Of a stretch of DNA of 64,000 nt, positions 35,434-44,545 are shown in pieces (position 1 is the first letter of the stretch; every line of letters begins with the position of its first letter). The notes below the pieces were generated by a model. It saw nothing but the letters and a program-made list of their open reading frames with translations, was not told the DNA's origin and did not search any database. This stretch comes from Anaerolineaceae bacterium (lineage in GTDB: Bacteria; Chloroflexota; Anaerolineae; Anaerolineales; Anaerolineaceae), in contig PABH01000033.1 of the NCBI GenBank assembly GCA_002702705.1, positions 21,295 to 85,294 on the forward strand, in the 5' to 3' direction. The position numbers were made by a program, and so were the translations under genes.

Positions 35434-36195
35434 CTAACCAATCCGGCCTAAGGTTGAGATGGCTTTACCGGTTAATTCATCTTGATTCTGCACCATTTTC
35501 TGAGCAGCCTCATAAGTACGCGCAACTTCCACTAATTGAGTCATTAGCTGGGTTGGATTAACATTCGACATTTCGAGGTAGCCTTGTAATACTTGAGGAG
35601 AGCCTTCACCGGTAGCTGCTGCTGCGGCTTCAAATAAATTTCCTTCATCCGGTGTTAATTCCTCGGCTGGATTCTCAAAGATGACCATGCCGATTTGGGC
35701 GATTAAGTTGTCTTCAGATAAAACCTGACCATTCTGATCGATTAGAATTTGTCCATTTGGTAAGGTGATATGGTTTCCATTTTCATCTAACACATAATTA
35801 CCATCCACGGTTACCAATTGACCTTCCGCATCTCGGATAAATCTGCCATCACGGGTATAACGTTCGCCAGCTTCGGTTTCAATTCTGAAAAAACCTTCAC
35901 CTTCTAACGCCAGGTCAAACATATTGCCAGTTAATTGCAAAGCCCCTTGGGTAAAATCGCTGATTTCCGGTGCGTTTTCCACACCCAGACCCAACATGCC
36001 CGAGTATGTCATTGCGGAAAGATTTTGTAGGTTGCCTGGCGGAAATACCACAGGCGTTTTCCAAAATTCATCAAATGAGCTCAATACCTGTTTAAATCCC
36101 GGGGTATCCATATTCGCTGCGTTATGAGCCAAAACCTGCTGGCGATTTGCATTCGCCACCATGGCGGAAACTGCAGAATAAAATCCTTTAATCAT
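35434..36195 (-). CDS. flgF: Flagellar basal-body rod protein, FlgF/FlgG family
   Basis: A 253-residue rod protein paralogous to the next gene: N-terminus FYSAVSAMVANANRQQVLAHNAANMDTPGFK, central GNMFDLALEGEGFFRIETEAGERYTRDGRF, and C-terminus VNPTQLMTQLVEVARTYEAAQKMVQNQDELTGKAISTLGR. That tail is close to FlgG as well, so the FlgF call is tentative; the two genes are equivalent to flhO and flhP of Bacillus, which also lie apart from the main rod genes. Exported by the flagellar type III system. Confidence 0.85.
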   Translation of the reverse strand: MIKGFYSAVSAMVANANRQQVLAHNAANMDTPGFKQVLSSFDEFWKTPVVFPPGNLQNLSAMTYSGMLGLGVENAPEISDFTQGALQLTGNMFDLALEGEGFFRIETEAGERYTRDGRFIRDAEGQLVTVDGNYVLDENGNHITLPNGQILIDQNGQVLSEDNLIAQIGMVIFENPAEELTPDEGNLFEAAAAATGEGSPQVLQGYLEMSNVNPTQLMTQLVEVARTYEAAQKMVQNQDELTGKAISTLGRIG

Positions 36196-36197
36196 TC

Positions 36198-36626
36198 CTA
36201 TACTCCTTTTGTGTACTGGCTGTAAGCGAAACGATTTACACTGACAACCATGCGGACTTCATCTCGTGTCATTCCCATTTGGCGGGCAATATCAACATCG
36301 GCCATGTTTGCTGATGACATTGCCATCACCATTCTGTTGCGTTCCATCGCGGAATTTGCCATGGGTTGGCCGGAAGAAATACTGGCGAGGGGCTGGCTAG
36401 ATTTGCTAATTTCAAGCAATTTTTGAAAACCGGTTTGCTGCATCATTCCGCCAACAGCTGCAGGGGAGGCGGATTTTTGTTGGGGTTTCACCAATTCGCG
36501 CATTTCCTCGACAACAGGACCCAGTCGTTTGGCCTGGTCATTCCGGCCTTGTACCAGAGCTGTTTCACGTGCCAATTGGATTAGACGATAGGTATCATTG
36601 AGGGAAACGGAAGATATACTAGCCAT
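36198..36626 (-). CDS. Unrecognised flagellar-cluster protein at the SwrB position
   Basis: A 142-residue protein that I do not recognise with confidence. The N-terminal third is helical (NDTYRLIQLARETALVQGRN). A low-complexity middle (about 50-100) leads to a C-terminal helix-turn-helix-like segment, MADVDIARQMGMTRDEVRMVVSVN. That segment resembles the end of Bacillus SwrB/YlxL-type proteins (IA-x-x-LG-x-x-x-x-EV pattern). The start codon overlaps the sigma-28 gene by eight bases, exactly where swrB follows sigD in Bacillus. Unlike SwrB it has no obvious N-terminal membrane helix, so any shared role in switch-export activation is speculative. Confidence 0.6.
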   Translation of the reverse strand: MASISSVSLNDTYRLIQLARETALVQGRNDQAKRLGPVVEEMRELVKPQQKSASPAAVGGMMQQTGFQKLLEISKSSQPLASISSGQPMANSAMERNRMVMAMSSANMADVDIARQMGMTRDEVRMVVSVNRFAYSQYTKGV

Positions 36627-37374
36627 CGCTTAACACCGCCTTTAGATTCAAAATTGCTTTGGCATGGATTTGGGAAACCCTGGATTCAGTTACATCCAAA
36701 ACTTTGCCAATTTCTTTTAAGGTTAATTCTTCAATGTAATAAAGAGATAGGACCAATTGCTCTCGTTCTGCTAATTTTTGAATTGCTTCTACCAAACTTT
36801 CTTTTAATTCAGCATCTGCAAAAATAGAGGATGGATCGGGCTGGTCTTCATCTTTAAGGGTCTCGTGGAAGGAAAGATCATTATCTTTTCCGGTAATTAC
36901 CATCGTATCTAGTGATAACACAACACGATTGGCATCATCCAATGCCTGTTGAACTTTATCCAGACGAATGCCCAGGTGCGAGGCGATTTCTTCTTCGGAA
37001 GGTTCTCGTTGTTCTGTCTCCCAAAGTTCGGTGATGGCTTGTTGTATGGTACGTACCCGTTGGCGAGCACCACGCGACATCCAATCGGATGAACGCATAT
37101 AATCCAAAATTTTTCCTCGAATACGAACACTGGCATAGGTTGAAAATTTGGTGCCATAATTCGGGTCAAAACGATCCACAGCTTCAATCAAACCGATCAA
37201 CCCCTGGTGGGCTAAATCTTCGTATTCCATACCCATATCTTGTGAAATGCCCATCCGGCCTAATAAATAATGCACCAAAGGAACAGACTTTAATACCAAA
37301 GCTTCCCTTACTTCAGCAGAATGGGTTTCTTGGAATTCTTTCCACAGATCAGTTTCTGTTTTTTCTTTCAGCAT
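36619..37374 (-). CDS. fliA: Flagellar RNA polymerase sigma factor, sigma-28
   Basis: A 251-residue sigma-70 family factor of the FliA/SigD type. Region 2 has VPLVHYLLGRM, YEDLAHQGLIGLIEAVDRFDP and FSTYASVRIRGKILDYMRSSDWMSR. Region 3 is present (REPSEEEIASHLGI), and region 4 is YYIEELTLKEIGKVLDVTESRVSQIHAKAI, a standard helix-turn-helix. FliA directs transcription of late flagellar genes; sigma-28 promoters found at 34658-34684 and 62888-62914 are the likely targets. Held in check by FlgM. It overlaps the downstream gene by eight bases. Confidence 0.95.
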   Translation of the reverse strand: MLKEKTETDLWKEFQETHSAEVREALVLKSVPLVHYLLGRMGISQDMGMEYEDLAHQGLIGLIEAVDRFDPNYGTKFSTYASVRIRGKILDYMRSSDWMSRGARQRVRTIQQAITELWETEQREPSEEEIASHLGIRLDKVQQALDDANRVVLSLDTMVITGKDNDLSFHETLKDEDQPDPSSIFADAELKESLVEAIQKLAEREQLVLSLYYIEELTLKEIGKVLDVTESRVSQIHAKAILNLKAVLSDG

Positions 37375-37391
37375 GGTTTTTCGTCCTTAGA

Positions 37392-37820
37392 TTACCCAAC
37401 ATCCATGTTCTGTCTATTATTGGAGAACGCTTCATCCTCAGCGTCTTCATTTTGATTGTTGTTATCTTGCTGTTTTTCTAAAGCTTCTTGATGTAATATT
37501 TTGACGGTTTTTAATGCGCCATTTGAAATGGTTAAACTGAAGATCCATAACAAAAGGCCAGTTGATAAAATCGTAATGGCGGTACGGACAAACACATCCA
37601 ACCATTTTGCCCCGGATAAATAAGACATCCCAGCTACCACCAGGGCTAACAGGATGGTGAAGATTAAAGCGAAGCTGTACACTAATTCTAAAAAGATGGG
37701 CAATTGCACTCTTTCTTTTGGTTTTTTTTCTTTTTTGTTTTTCTTTTCTTCTGATTCGTTTTCATCTTCCCATTCATCAAATTCATCATCAGAGAATTCA
37801 AAATCTTTTTCGTTTGCCAT
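37392..37820 (-). CDS. Two-helix membrane protein of unknown function in the flagellar operon
   Basis: A 142-residue protein with an acidic then lysine-rich N-terminus (DDEFDEWEDENESEEKKNKK), two hydrophobic segments (about residues 44-66 and 76-100), and a C-terminal polar tail rich in N, Q and D. No known family is recognised. It lies between flhF and the sigma-28 gene, the place where flhG (the MinD-like partner of FlhF) is found in most bacteria. Low complexity at both ends suggests loose conservation. It is likely in the membrane with both ends on one side. Confidence 0.7.
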   Translation of the reverse strand: MANEKDFEFSDDEFDEWEDENESEEKKNKKEKKPKERVQLPIFLELVYSFALIFTILLALVVAGMSYLSGAKWLDVFVRTAITILSTGLLLWIFSLTISNGALKTVKILHQEALEKQQDNNNQNEDAEDEAFSNNRQNMDVG

Positions 37821-37823
37821 GAG

Positions 37824-39173
37824 TTAATCCCATCCTTTCCCGAATAAAGCGGAAACAATTTTTCCGGCTGTGGCTTGTCGTAAGTCACCCAAGATTTGTT
37901 TGCCGGAAGAGAATAAAACCATTGGTAATTGGCTTTGATAAACAAAATTGTATACACTACCGAACGAATACGTTTCGTCCATTTTGGTAATTATTAATCC
38001 ACGAATTTTAAATAACCCTAAAGAAGCCACCGCTTGAATTAAATCGGCTTCTTTGGTTGTTGCCGGAGAAACCAGATAGGTGGAACGTTCCGGCAGCCGT
38101 GTTAACATAGCCCCTAATTCCACCATTTGTTCTTCATCACAAGGGTTGTATCCTGGAGTATCAATTAATAAAACATCGGCTTGATGATTGGCTTGAATCA
38201 GATTGGTTAGGTCTTCCGGTGTGTACACCAGACGTAAAGGAACCCCAATAGCATCGGCGTATGCTCGTGTTTCTGCAATTGCCCCAGCTCGCACGGTATC
38301 CGCGCTGACCCAGATCACTTTTTTACCGAGTGATTTGGAGAAGTGGACCGCTAATTTGGAAATAGTTGTCGTTTTTCCACTGCCGCTGGCGCCTACCAAA
38401 CAGATGATTTTGTTGGGAACGATCGTCAGAAAGTTTTCTTCCACATTTAAGCCAGCTTCTAATTGTTTCCGCACCAGAGTCATACTGCGTGATTCATCTG
38501 CTAATAAGGCCGGGCTGAAGGCTGTTAAGGTGGTTTGCACCAATCGATCTACCAGACCCTGATCCACACCCTGTGCGACCAGACGTTGTTGAGTTTGTGC
38601 CAGGCCCTCCGGAATACGAGTGGATAATTTTTGATCCATCTGTGTTGAAGGAGGTTGTGTGTTGGGTATTTGTCTGCCAGGTACGGTTTGAACTGCAGGT
38701 TTATCTGCTGGAAAAACAACGGACGGCTCTCGTTTGATGACCGAAGAATTTACAGCAGCTTTTTGACGTTCGATATACCGGTTTTGATCTTCAGAAGAAC
38801 GTTTCACACTTGGGTTGGGCACAGTTTGGGTTTCCGTTTGATAATAGGGATTTACCGGTTTTTTAGCTGGTTTATCCTCGGTTTGGTCCGAAACCCACTC
38901 AATCTGTGCGGTTGATTCTTGCCAATCCACTCCTTGTCCATCCTGGCGTGGTTTGACAACCGGAGCTGCTTTTTTCTGTTGGCTGTTAGGCTGTTGTTTT
39001 TTATCCGGTGCCATTGCAATCACTTCAATACCGGGTTTTCGCCAAACCTGCCAGGGCTGCCCTAAAGGAACTTCACGCGAGGAAAGTACAATCGCTTCTG
39101 ATCCCAATTCTTTTTGAACCAGCTGCAGGGCTTCCATCATGGTTTCTGCTTGAAATTTTTTCGTTGGCATCAA
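37824..39173 (-). CDS. flhF: Flagellar SRP-like GTPase FlhF
   Basis: A 449-residue GTPase. The N-terminal domain (FQAETMMEALQLVQKELGSEAIVLSSREV) is a B-domain of FlhF, followed by a long basic/proline-glutamine linker (about 70-200), then the NG GTPase core with P-loop CLVGASGSGKTTTISKLA, IDTPGYNP and IITKMDETYSFGS. FlhF controls where and how many flagella assemble, typically with FlhG, which is absent here. Near-zero spacing to its neighbours shows it is within the operon. Confidence 0.93.
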   Translation of the reverse strand: MMPTKKFQAETMMEALQLVQKELGSEAIVLSSREVPLGQPWQVWRKPGIEVIAMAPDKKQQPNSQQKKAAPVVKPRQDGQGVDWQESTAQIEWVSDQTEDKPAKKPVNPYYQTETQTVPNPSVKRSSEDQNRYIERQKAAVNSSVIKREPSVVFPADKPAVQTVPGRQIPNTQPPSTQMDQKLSTRIPEGLAQTQQRLVAQGVDQGLVDRLVQTTLTAFSPALLADESRSMTLVRKQLEAGLNVEENFLTIVPNKIICLVGASGSGKTTTISKLAVHFSKSLGKKVIWVSADTVRAGAIAETRAYADAIGVPLRLVYTPEDLTNLIQANHQADVLLIDTPGYNPCDEEQMVELGAMLTRLPERSTYLVSPATTKEADLIQAVASLGLFKIRGLIITKMDETYSFGSVYNFVYQSQLPMVLFSSGKQILGDLRQATAGKIVSALFGKGWD

Positions 39174-39178
39174 AACCT

Positions 39179-41281
39179 CTAATTAACCTGCACCATACCA
39201 TGTGCTTTCACACGGGTACCGGGGCTGACTTCAGAAAAAGCTAATACAACCAGGTTGGGGAGAGATTGCTCAACCAACCGTCGAAACGCCAGACGTAATT
39301 CTCGGGGGCACAAAAGTATGGGGAAAAATCCTTGTTTTGCCAAATTTTCCATTTGTTCCCCGGTTTGAGCCACAATTTGCTGGGCAGTCATTGCATCTAC
39401 CTGGAACCCAGGGCCATTTTCAGCGGGTGCCAATGCCTGACGTAATTTCGATTCCACATTGGGTGCAAAAGTAAAAACGTGCAGCATATTGTTTTGATCG
39501 CGGTACATATTTGATAATGTATTTGCCATGGTTTGGCGGACTGCTTCTGCCAGGATATTTGGATCCCGTGTGACCGCCGCATTATTTGCAACCACTTCTA
39601 ATATGCCCACCATGTCACGTACTGGCACTCGTTCTCGCAATAAATTCCTCAAAATGGCTTGTAATTCACCCAAAGAAATCATTTCCGGCACCACGCCATC
39701 GACAGAAGCAGGTGATTTTTTGCGAATTTGATTAATGATTTCTTGTACCATTTGGCGGCTTAATAATTCAGGAGCGTTATTTCGCACCACTTCGGTTAGG
39801 TGGGTACTTAACACGGAGAAGGGGTTCACCACGGTGTAACCTTTTAATTCGGCCTGTCCTTGTTCAGATTCATAGATCCATAATGCTGGTAATCCAAATG
39901 CCGGTTCGGTTGTATCCACACCTGGGATATTGTCATCTACCTCTGGGCCAGGGATGGCTAATAACCGATCCATTAATAATTCTCCACTGGCAACTTCTTG
40001 GCCGCGGATTTTTACTTTATATTCCTGGGGCTGTAATCGCAGGTTATCGCGGATACGCACAACGGGTAAGATCAGACCAATTTCACTCATCAATTGGCGC
40101 CGGATGCTGGTAATACGCCGCAGCAAATTATCTTGGGAATCATCGTCGATCATGGGGATCAGACTATAACCAATCTCCAATTCAATTGGATCAACGACCA
40201 CCATTTCTAACATATCTTCTGGGCTTTCTGGTTCGGCAGGTCCTGCAGCCGCAGCCATCTGCTGCTGCATTTGTAATTCTTGTGGTGACACCAAAACTTC
40301 GTCCGGGGTTGCTTTTTTTACAAAATAAGCCGCGGCACCCAAACCAGCACCAATCAGGAAGAACGGTACTTTGGGCATACCAGGAATAAAGCCTAACAAC
40401 AATGTGATACCGGCTGCGGCTACTAAAACACGAATATTGGAAAGCTGCCCAAAGAGGTCATCACCTAAAGAGTCTTCCGAGTTGGAGCGGGTAACGATCA
40501 AACCAGCAGAAGCGGAAACGAGGAGGGCTGGGATTTGCACGGCCAGGCCTGCTCCAATTGTCAAGAGGGCATAACCTTGAAGCGCTTCCATTGCGGGTAA
40601 TCCACGTTGGATAACGCCGGTAGCAATACCACCAACGATATTAACCAACATGATGATGATGGCTGCAATGGCATCTCCTTTAACAAATTTACTGGCACCA
40701 TCCATTGCTCCATAAAAATCAGCTTCCGCTTCCACTGCTTTCCGGCGTTGACGGGCTTGATTTTCATCAATTAATCCGGAATTTAAATCGGCGTCGATTG
40801 CCATTTGTTTTCCGGGCATAGCATCTAATGTAAACCGAGCGGAGACTTCTGCCACACGACCCGCACCATTATTGATAACCACAAATTGGATGATCATCAA
40901 AATCAGGAATAAAACCACACCGACAATATAATCGCCGCCAACAATCAGGTTACCGAAGGTAGCCACAATTTTTCCAGCGGCTCCCTCAACCAAAATCTGA
41001 CGAGTGATCGAGATATTAATGCCAAGTCTTAATAAGGTCACCAGCAATAATACAGTGGGAAACACGGAGAATTCCATTGGTTCTCGGATGAACATAACCA
41101 ATAAAATGATTCCAATTGAAATCGTAATGCTGAGTGCCAACATCAAGTCCACCATAGCGGCCGGGATGGGGACAACCATCAAAGCGACCAAAGTGATGAC
41201 GCCAAAGATCATGGCAAGATCTTTTGAACGGAAAATACTTTGAAGTGAGCTTAAAAATGCATTACGAGAAGCAGTTGTCAT
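39179..41281 (-). CDS. flhA: Flagellar type III export protein FlhA
   Basis: A 700-residue export gate protein. The membrane half contains the characteristic LMLALSITISIGIILLVMFI, PTVLLLVTLLRLGINISITRQIL and GDAIAAIIIMLVNIVGG. The FHIPEP-type cytoplasmic loop with AMPGKQMAIDADLNSGLIDENQARQRR is present. The large cytoplasmic domain (from about 340) forms the ring that docks chaperone-substrate complexes. Length and motifs are standard, and the gene lies between flhB and flhF as in Bacillus. Confidence 0.96.
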   Translation of the reverse strand: MTTASRNAFLSSLQSIFRSKDLAMIFGVITLVALMVVPIPAAMVDLMLALSITISIGIILLVMFIREPMEFSVFPTVLLLVTLLRLGINISITRQILVEGAAGKIVATFGNLIVGGDYIVGVVLFLILMIIQFVVINNGAGRVAEVSARFTLDAMPGKQMAIDADLNSGLIDENQARQRRKAVEAEADFYGAMDGASKFVKGDAIAAIIIMLVNIVGGIATGVIQRGLPAMEALQGYALLTIGAGLAVQIPALLVSASAGLIVTRSNSEDSLGDDLFGQLSNIRVLVAAAGITLLLGFIPGMPKVPFFLIGAGLGAAAYFVKKATPDEVLVSPQELQMQQQMAAAAGPAEPESPEDMLEMVVVDPIELEIGYSLIPMIDDDSQDNLLRRITSIRRQLMSEIGLILPVVRIRDNLRLQPQEYKVKIRGQEVASGELLMDRLLAIPGPEVDDNIPGVDTTEPAFGLPALWIYESEQGQAELKGYTVVNPFSVLSTHLTEVVRNNAPELLSRQMVQEIINQIRKKSPASVDGVVPEMISLGELQAILRNLLRERVPVRDMVGILEVVANNAAVTRDPNILAEAVRQTMANTLSNMYRDQNNMLHVFTFAPNVESKLRQALAPAENGPGFQVDAMTAQQIVAQTGEQMENLAKQGFFPILLCPRELRLAFRRLVEQSLPNLVVLAFSEVSPGTRVKAHGMVQVN

Positions 41282-41302
41282 AGGTTTTCCTTTATGTATC
41301 CT

Positions 41303-42367
41303 TTAAACAGCGGGTTGTGGAATCCGCCCTTTCATGCGGTATACGGTAGTTAAAATCTCTGCCACAGCCAGATAAAATTCTGCTGAGATTTCCTGATCTA
41401 AATCCATTGTTTTATACATAGAACGTGCGAGGGGTTTGTTCTCAATGACCGGCACATTATTTTCTTTGGCGATTGCTTTAATGCGTTCCGCGACCTTATG
41501 TGCTCCTTTGGCAACCACCTTAGGCGCATTCATTCCCGCTTCATATTTGAGGGCTACTGCAATATGGGTTGGGTTGGTAACCACAACGGTTGCTTCCGGA
41601 ACACTAGCCATCATGCGGCGGCGGGCCATTTGACGCATCTGGCTGCGAATACGGCTTTTATAAATCGGGTCACCTTCTGATCGTTTAAATTCTTCTTTGA
41701 TCTCTTGTTTGGTCATGCGCATATTTTTCATGAAGTCATATCGCTGGTAAGCAAAATCGGCAGCTGCCAAGACGATATAAGCACCACCAATACGTAAGGC
41801 CAGGTTAATGGCTAATGCCATAAAATCACTGACTCCGCTGATCAGATCGGTTTGTAATAAGTTTTCGACCTCAAAGGCTCTTGTTCTTAAAAAGCTATAC
41901 GCTACCCAGCCAACCACCAATAATTTTAATAAAGCTCGTCCGAGTTCTATCAACCCTTTTGCTGAAAAAATGCGTTTAAAACCGTTTAATGGATTAATCC
42001 GGTCAAATTTGAATCCTACATTTTTTGATGCCCACAAAAAACCAGTTTGGGCAATTGTCACCACGATACCAGTCACCATGATGACCATAATGATCATGGC
42101 TATGCTGGGGGTGAGTGAAAGGACGATGTCCATCATCTTTCGCTGTAGCCAAACAAAAGTCAAATCCACAGTGGACATATTTACAACCAGATCGGTTATG
42201 ATCCATTTGAGGTTGGTGACCATTGTTTTACCGGGGCCTTGTAATAAAAGAGCACTCACCATCATTAAGACCGCAGTGTTTACTTCCACACTGCGCGGTA
42301 CACGTCCTTCACGACGTGCTTCTCTTAATTTCTGGGGAGTTGCTTTTTCGGTGCGATCTGAGGACAT
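41303..42367 (-). CDS. flhB: Flagellar type III export protein FlhB
   Basis: A 354-residue export-switch protein with four membrane helices followed by a cytoplasmic domain. The autocleavage site NPTH is intact (N265-P266), then IAVALKYEAGMNAPKVVAKG. The N-terminal TEKATPQKLREARREGRVPRS segment is the usual basic start. After self-cleavage FlhB changes substrate class from hook to filament proteins. It lies between fliR and flhA, with six bases to the fliR stop. Confidence 0.96.
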   Translation of the reverse strand: MSSDRTEKATPQKLREARREGRVPRSVEVNTAVLMMVSALLLQGPGKTMVTNLKWIITDLVVNMSTVDLTFVWLQRKMMDIVLSLTPSIAMIIMVIMVTGIVVTIAQTGFLWASKNVGFKFDRINPLNGFKRIFSAKGLIELGRALLKLLVVGWVAYSFLRTRAFEVENLLQTDLISGVSDFMALAINLALRIGGAYIVLAAADFAYQRYDFMKNMRMTKQEIKEEFKRSEGDPIYKSRIRSQMRQMARRRMMASVPEATVVVTNPTHIAVALKYEAGMNAPKVVAKGAHKVAERIKAIAKENNVPVIENKPLARSMYKTMDLDQEISAEFYLAVAEILTTVYRMKGRIPQPAV

Positions 42368-42372
42368 AAACC

Positions 42373-43134
42373 CTACTGTTGTAACAAACTAATCATTCGT
42401 GGTCCCAATTCTTGGAACATATTGGATAATGTGGGACCAACGATGGAAAACAATAATCCCAAAGCTACCAGGCTGACGGCAACTTTGAGTGGTAAACCCA
42501 AAAAGAAAACCTGAACTTGAGGTGCCACACGTGCCATCAAACCGAGCGTTAAATCGGTTAATAACAGAGCAGCCATCACGGGTAAAGCGATTTGAATACC
42601 AGCAGTAATTAGATGTGCTGTCATTCCTAATAATTGATCTAACGAACCAAAGACGACGGATGAGCCAACCGGAATGACCGTAAAAGTTTTTTGGATGGCA
42701 ACAATGGCCATATGGTGCCCGTTCACAATCAAAAAAAGCAAGGTTGCTGTAATGACAAACAATTGGCTGAAGGCACTACCGGAATCTTCCATAGAGGGGT
42801 TGAAAATTCGGCTGGAACCAAAGCCGCTACCCAAGCCCATTGCCTCACCGGCAATTTGAATTGCCCCAAAGGTTAAGTTTGCTGCAAAACCTGCTAAAGT
42901 ACCAATGATGATCTCTCGTAGAATCATGACAGCAAAAGCGAACAAACCAAATGCCTCGGCTTCAACGCCCAGTGGTGTCCACGGAATTAAGATCATGGTT
43001 AAGATCAATCCCAAAGCGATACGCACCTGGTTAGGAACAATCTGACCACCCAACATTGGAATATGGATCAAAATTGCCATAACCCTTGTGAACGCCAGAA
43101 TAAAAATTTGTGCTTGTGCCACGGAGATTAACAT
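42373..43134 (-). CDS. fliR: Flagellar export apparatus protein FliR
   Basis: A 253-residue membrane protein of the FliPQR gate. Typical segments include FTRVMAILIHIPMLGGQIVPNQVRIALGL, REIIIGTLAGFAANLTFGAIQIAGE, and LTLGLMARVAPQVQVFFLGLPLKV. Six membrane helices fit the family. It is separated from fliQ by a CheY-like and an HDOD gene. A 137-base gap before it contains the TTTAC motif, so fliR-flhB-flhA may start a new transcript. Confidence 0.95.
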   Translation of the reverse strand: MLISVAQAQIFILAFTRVMAILIHIPMLGGQIVPNQVRIALGLILTMILIPWTPLGVEAEAFGLFAFAVMILREIIIGTLAGFAANLTFGAIQIAGEAMGLGSGFGSSRIFNPSMEDSGSAFSQLFVITATLLFLIVNGHHMAIVAIQKTFTVIPVGSSVVFGSLDQLLGMTAHLITAGIQIALPVMAALLLTDLTLGLMARVAPQVQVFFLGLPLKVAVSLVALGLLFSIVGPTLSNMFQELGPRMISLLQQ

Positions 43135-43156
43135 ACAGCTTTTATACCTCTGCTAA

Positions 43157-43190
43157 AAGGATACCCCAAGCTGTTTTTCTTGTCCGTAAA
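43157..43190 (-). promoter_or_regulatory. Candidate fliR promoter, variant of the TTTAC-N19 motif
   Basis: Minus strand: TTTAC, 19 bases, GGGTATCCTT. The spacing equals that before cheA and flbD, but the second block matches less well (TGCTATCTTT there). It ends 23 bases before the fliR start codon. Confidence 0.45.
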
Positions 43191-43216
43191 GGATGGATGA
43201 AGCCAATATAAAGAAC

Positions 43217-43238
43217 GCGTAAATTTTTTTATTTACGC
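43217..43238. other. Hairpin between the CheY-like gene and fliR
   Basis: GCGTAAAT (43217-43224) pairs with ATTTACGC (43231-43238) with a T6 loop. It follows the stop of the CheY-like gene by 33 bases and could be a weak terminator or a processing site. No U-run follows on the minus strand. Confidence 0.4.
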
Positions 43239-43271
43239 TAAAGATTATGCAATTCTGTCCGACAGGGTGAG

Positions 43272-43646
43272 TTAATCTGTCTTTCCTAAGACCTGATTGA
43301 CACGGTCTAGCAGCATATCCATATCAAATGGTTTGATAATAAACTCAGAAACCCCCAACACCGCTGCTTGGTGAACGATTTCGCGAAAGGCCATGGATGA
43401 CAAGGCGATGATGGTCATCCCAGCGATCAATCCTTCAGCCCGAAGCAACTTAATCAAATCTAAGCCGTTGATTCGCGGCATGAACATATCCAGAATCATT
43501 AATTTTGGGCGGTGTTTTAAGATTAACTCGCGCACTTTTTCAGATTGGGCAGTGCTGACGACCTCAAAACCGCCTCGCTGTAAAGCCAACTGCATTAAAT
43601 CTCTTTGTAAAGCATCTGCTTCAACAATTAATATTCTGTGCCCCAT
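43272..43646 (-). CDS. CheY-like receiver protein in the flagellar cluster
   Basis: A stand-alone receiver of 124 residues. Acidic residues in VEADALQR, the phospho-acceptor aspartate in LMILDMFMPRINGL, a serine in place of the usual threonine in IIALSSMAF, and the lysine in FIIKPFDMD are all present. It could be phosphorylated by CheA or another kinase. It is located between fliQ and fliR with an HDOD gene upstream (15 bases apart), whereas in Bacillus cheY lies after fliY in the same region. Differs clearly from the CheY at 13463-13819. Confidence 0.88.
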   Translation of the reverse strand: MGHRILIVEADALQRDLMQLALQRGGFEVVSTAQSEKVRELILKHRPKLMILDMFMPRINGLDLIKLLRAEGLIAGMTIIALSSMAFREIVHQAAVLGVSEFIIKPFDMDMLLDRVNQVLGKTD

Positions 43647-43661
43647 TAATTTCTGTTTTTC

Positions 43662-44495
43662 CTAAGCATTCACATTTAAGATCTGATTTACTCGATTTTG
43701 TAATGGCGCAATTTTGTCACTCGAGAGGTTTAATATGGCCAAAGAAGCCGGATGGATTGACTTGGTGTGAATGTCTGGTAATTTTTCATTCGTTTGAGAA
43801 GCGAAAGCATTTGCCATGTTAACCACAGCGGCCAATTCGGCATTTTTTCTTGCTGAAGAAGGATCATGATGGTTCCGGATTCCATATAATAAGGATTCTG
43901 GGAACTGCCATTTTTCTGCCATTAGGCCCCCAACTTTGGCATGGTCAATCCCGATCAATTTTTCTTCCACTTGCCATAAACTCAACCGATAGCGGTGCAT
44001 ATACTCCACGATTTTTGTATAGTCGGATAAAACATATTGATCCAACATTAATTTACCCATATCATGTAACAGGCCCGTTACATAAGCCTCTTCCGGAAAT
44101 GGATAATGGACTGCCTGGGCTACCCATTCGGCTGCCACAGCCACGGCCAAAGAATGTTCCCATAACTGTCCTGCCCCCAAACGATAACCTCGTAAACTTC
44201 GTTTCATCGAATCACTGGCGGCAGATGCCATAACGATTGACTTTATTCGTTTAAACCCTAACCGCACCACTGCATCACTGATTGAGGTGCAGGTTCTGCC
44301 ATATCCTAATAATGCAGAATTCGACATTTGCATAATTAATGCAGCTAAAGCCTGATCCAAACCGATCTGGTCAGAAATTTGCCCGGCTGTAATGGTGGGG
44401 TCCTCCAATTCCTTTAAAAGTCGTGTCACATTTGAAGGCATGGGGCGTAATTGATCAATTGATCCTAAAATTGTATCAACTCGTTTTGGCAGCAT
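43662..44495 (-). CDS. HDOD domain protein in the flagellar cluster
   Basis: A 277-residue HDOD protein, with LRPMPSNVTRLLKELEDP, ALIMQMSNSALLGYG, SDAVVRLGFKRIKSIV and a true HD pair in GLLHDMGKLML, followed by NHHDPSS. It resembles the HDOD gene in the chemotaxis operon in length and layout. The HD pair is complete here, unlike the CD pair in the other, so some metal binding is conceivable. Paired with the CheY-like gene downstream, it suggests an HDOD-receiver module wired into flagellar expression or function. Confidence 0.87.
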   Translation of the reverse strand: MLPKRVDTILGSIDQLRPMPSNVTRLLKELEDPTITAGQISDQIGLDQALAALIMQMSNSALLGYGRTCTSISDAVVRLGFKRIKSIVMASAASDSMKRSLRGYRLGAGQLWEHSLAVAVAAEWVAQAVHYPFPEEAYVTGLLHDMGKLMLDQYVLSDYTKIVEYMHRYRLSLWQVEEKLIGIDHAKVGGLMAEKWQFPESLLYGIRNHHDPSSARKNAELAAVVNMANAFASQTNEKLPDIHTKSIHPASLAILNLSSDKIAPLQNRVNQILNVNA

Positions 44496-44545
44496 CGTTT
44501 ATCCTTACCGTTATAAATATTTTCTTATTATAGCCGCATTTTATC

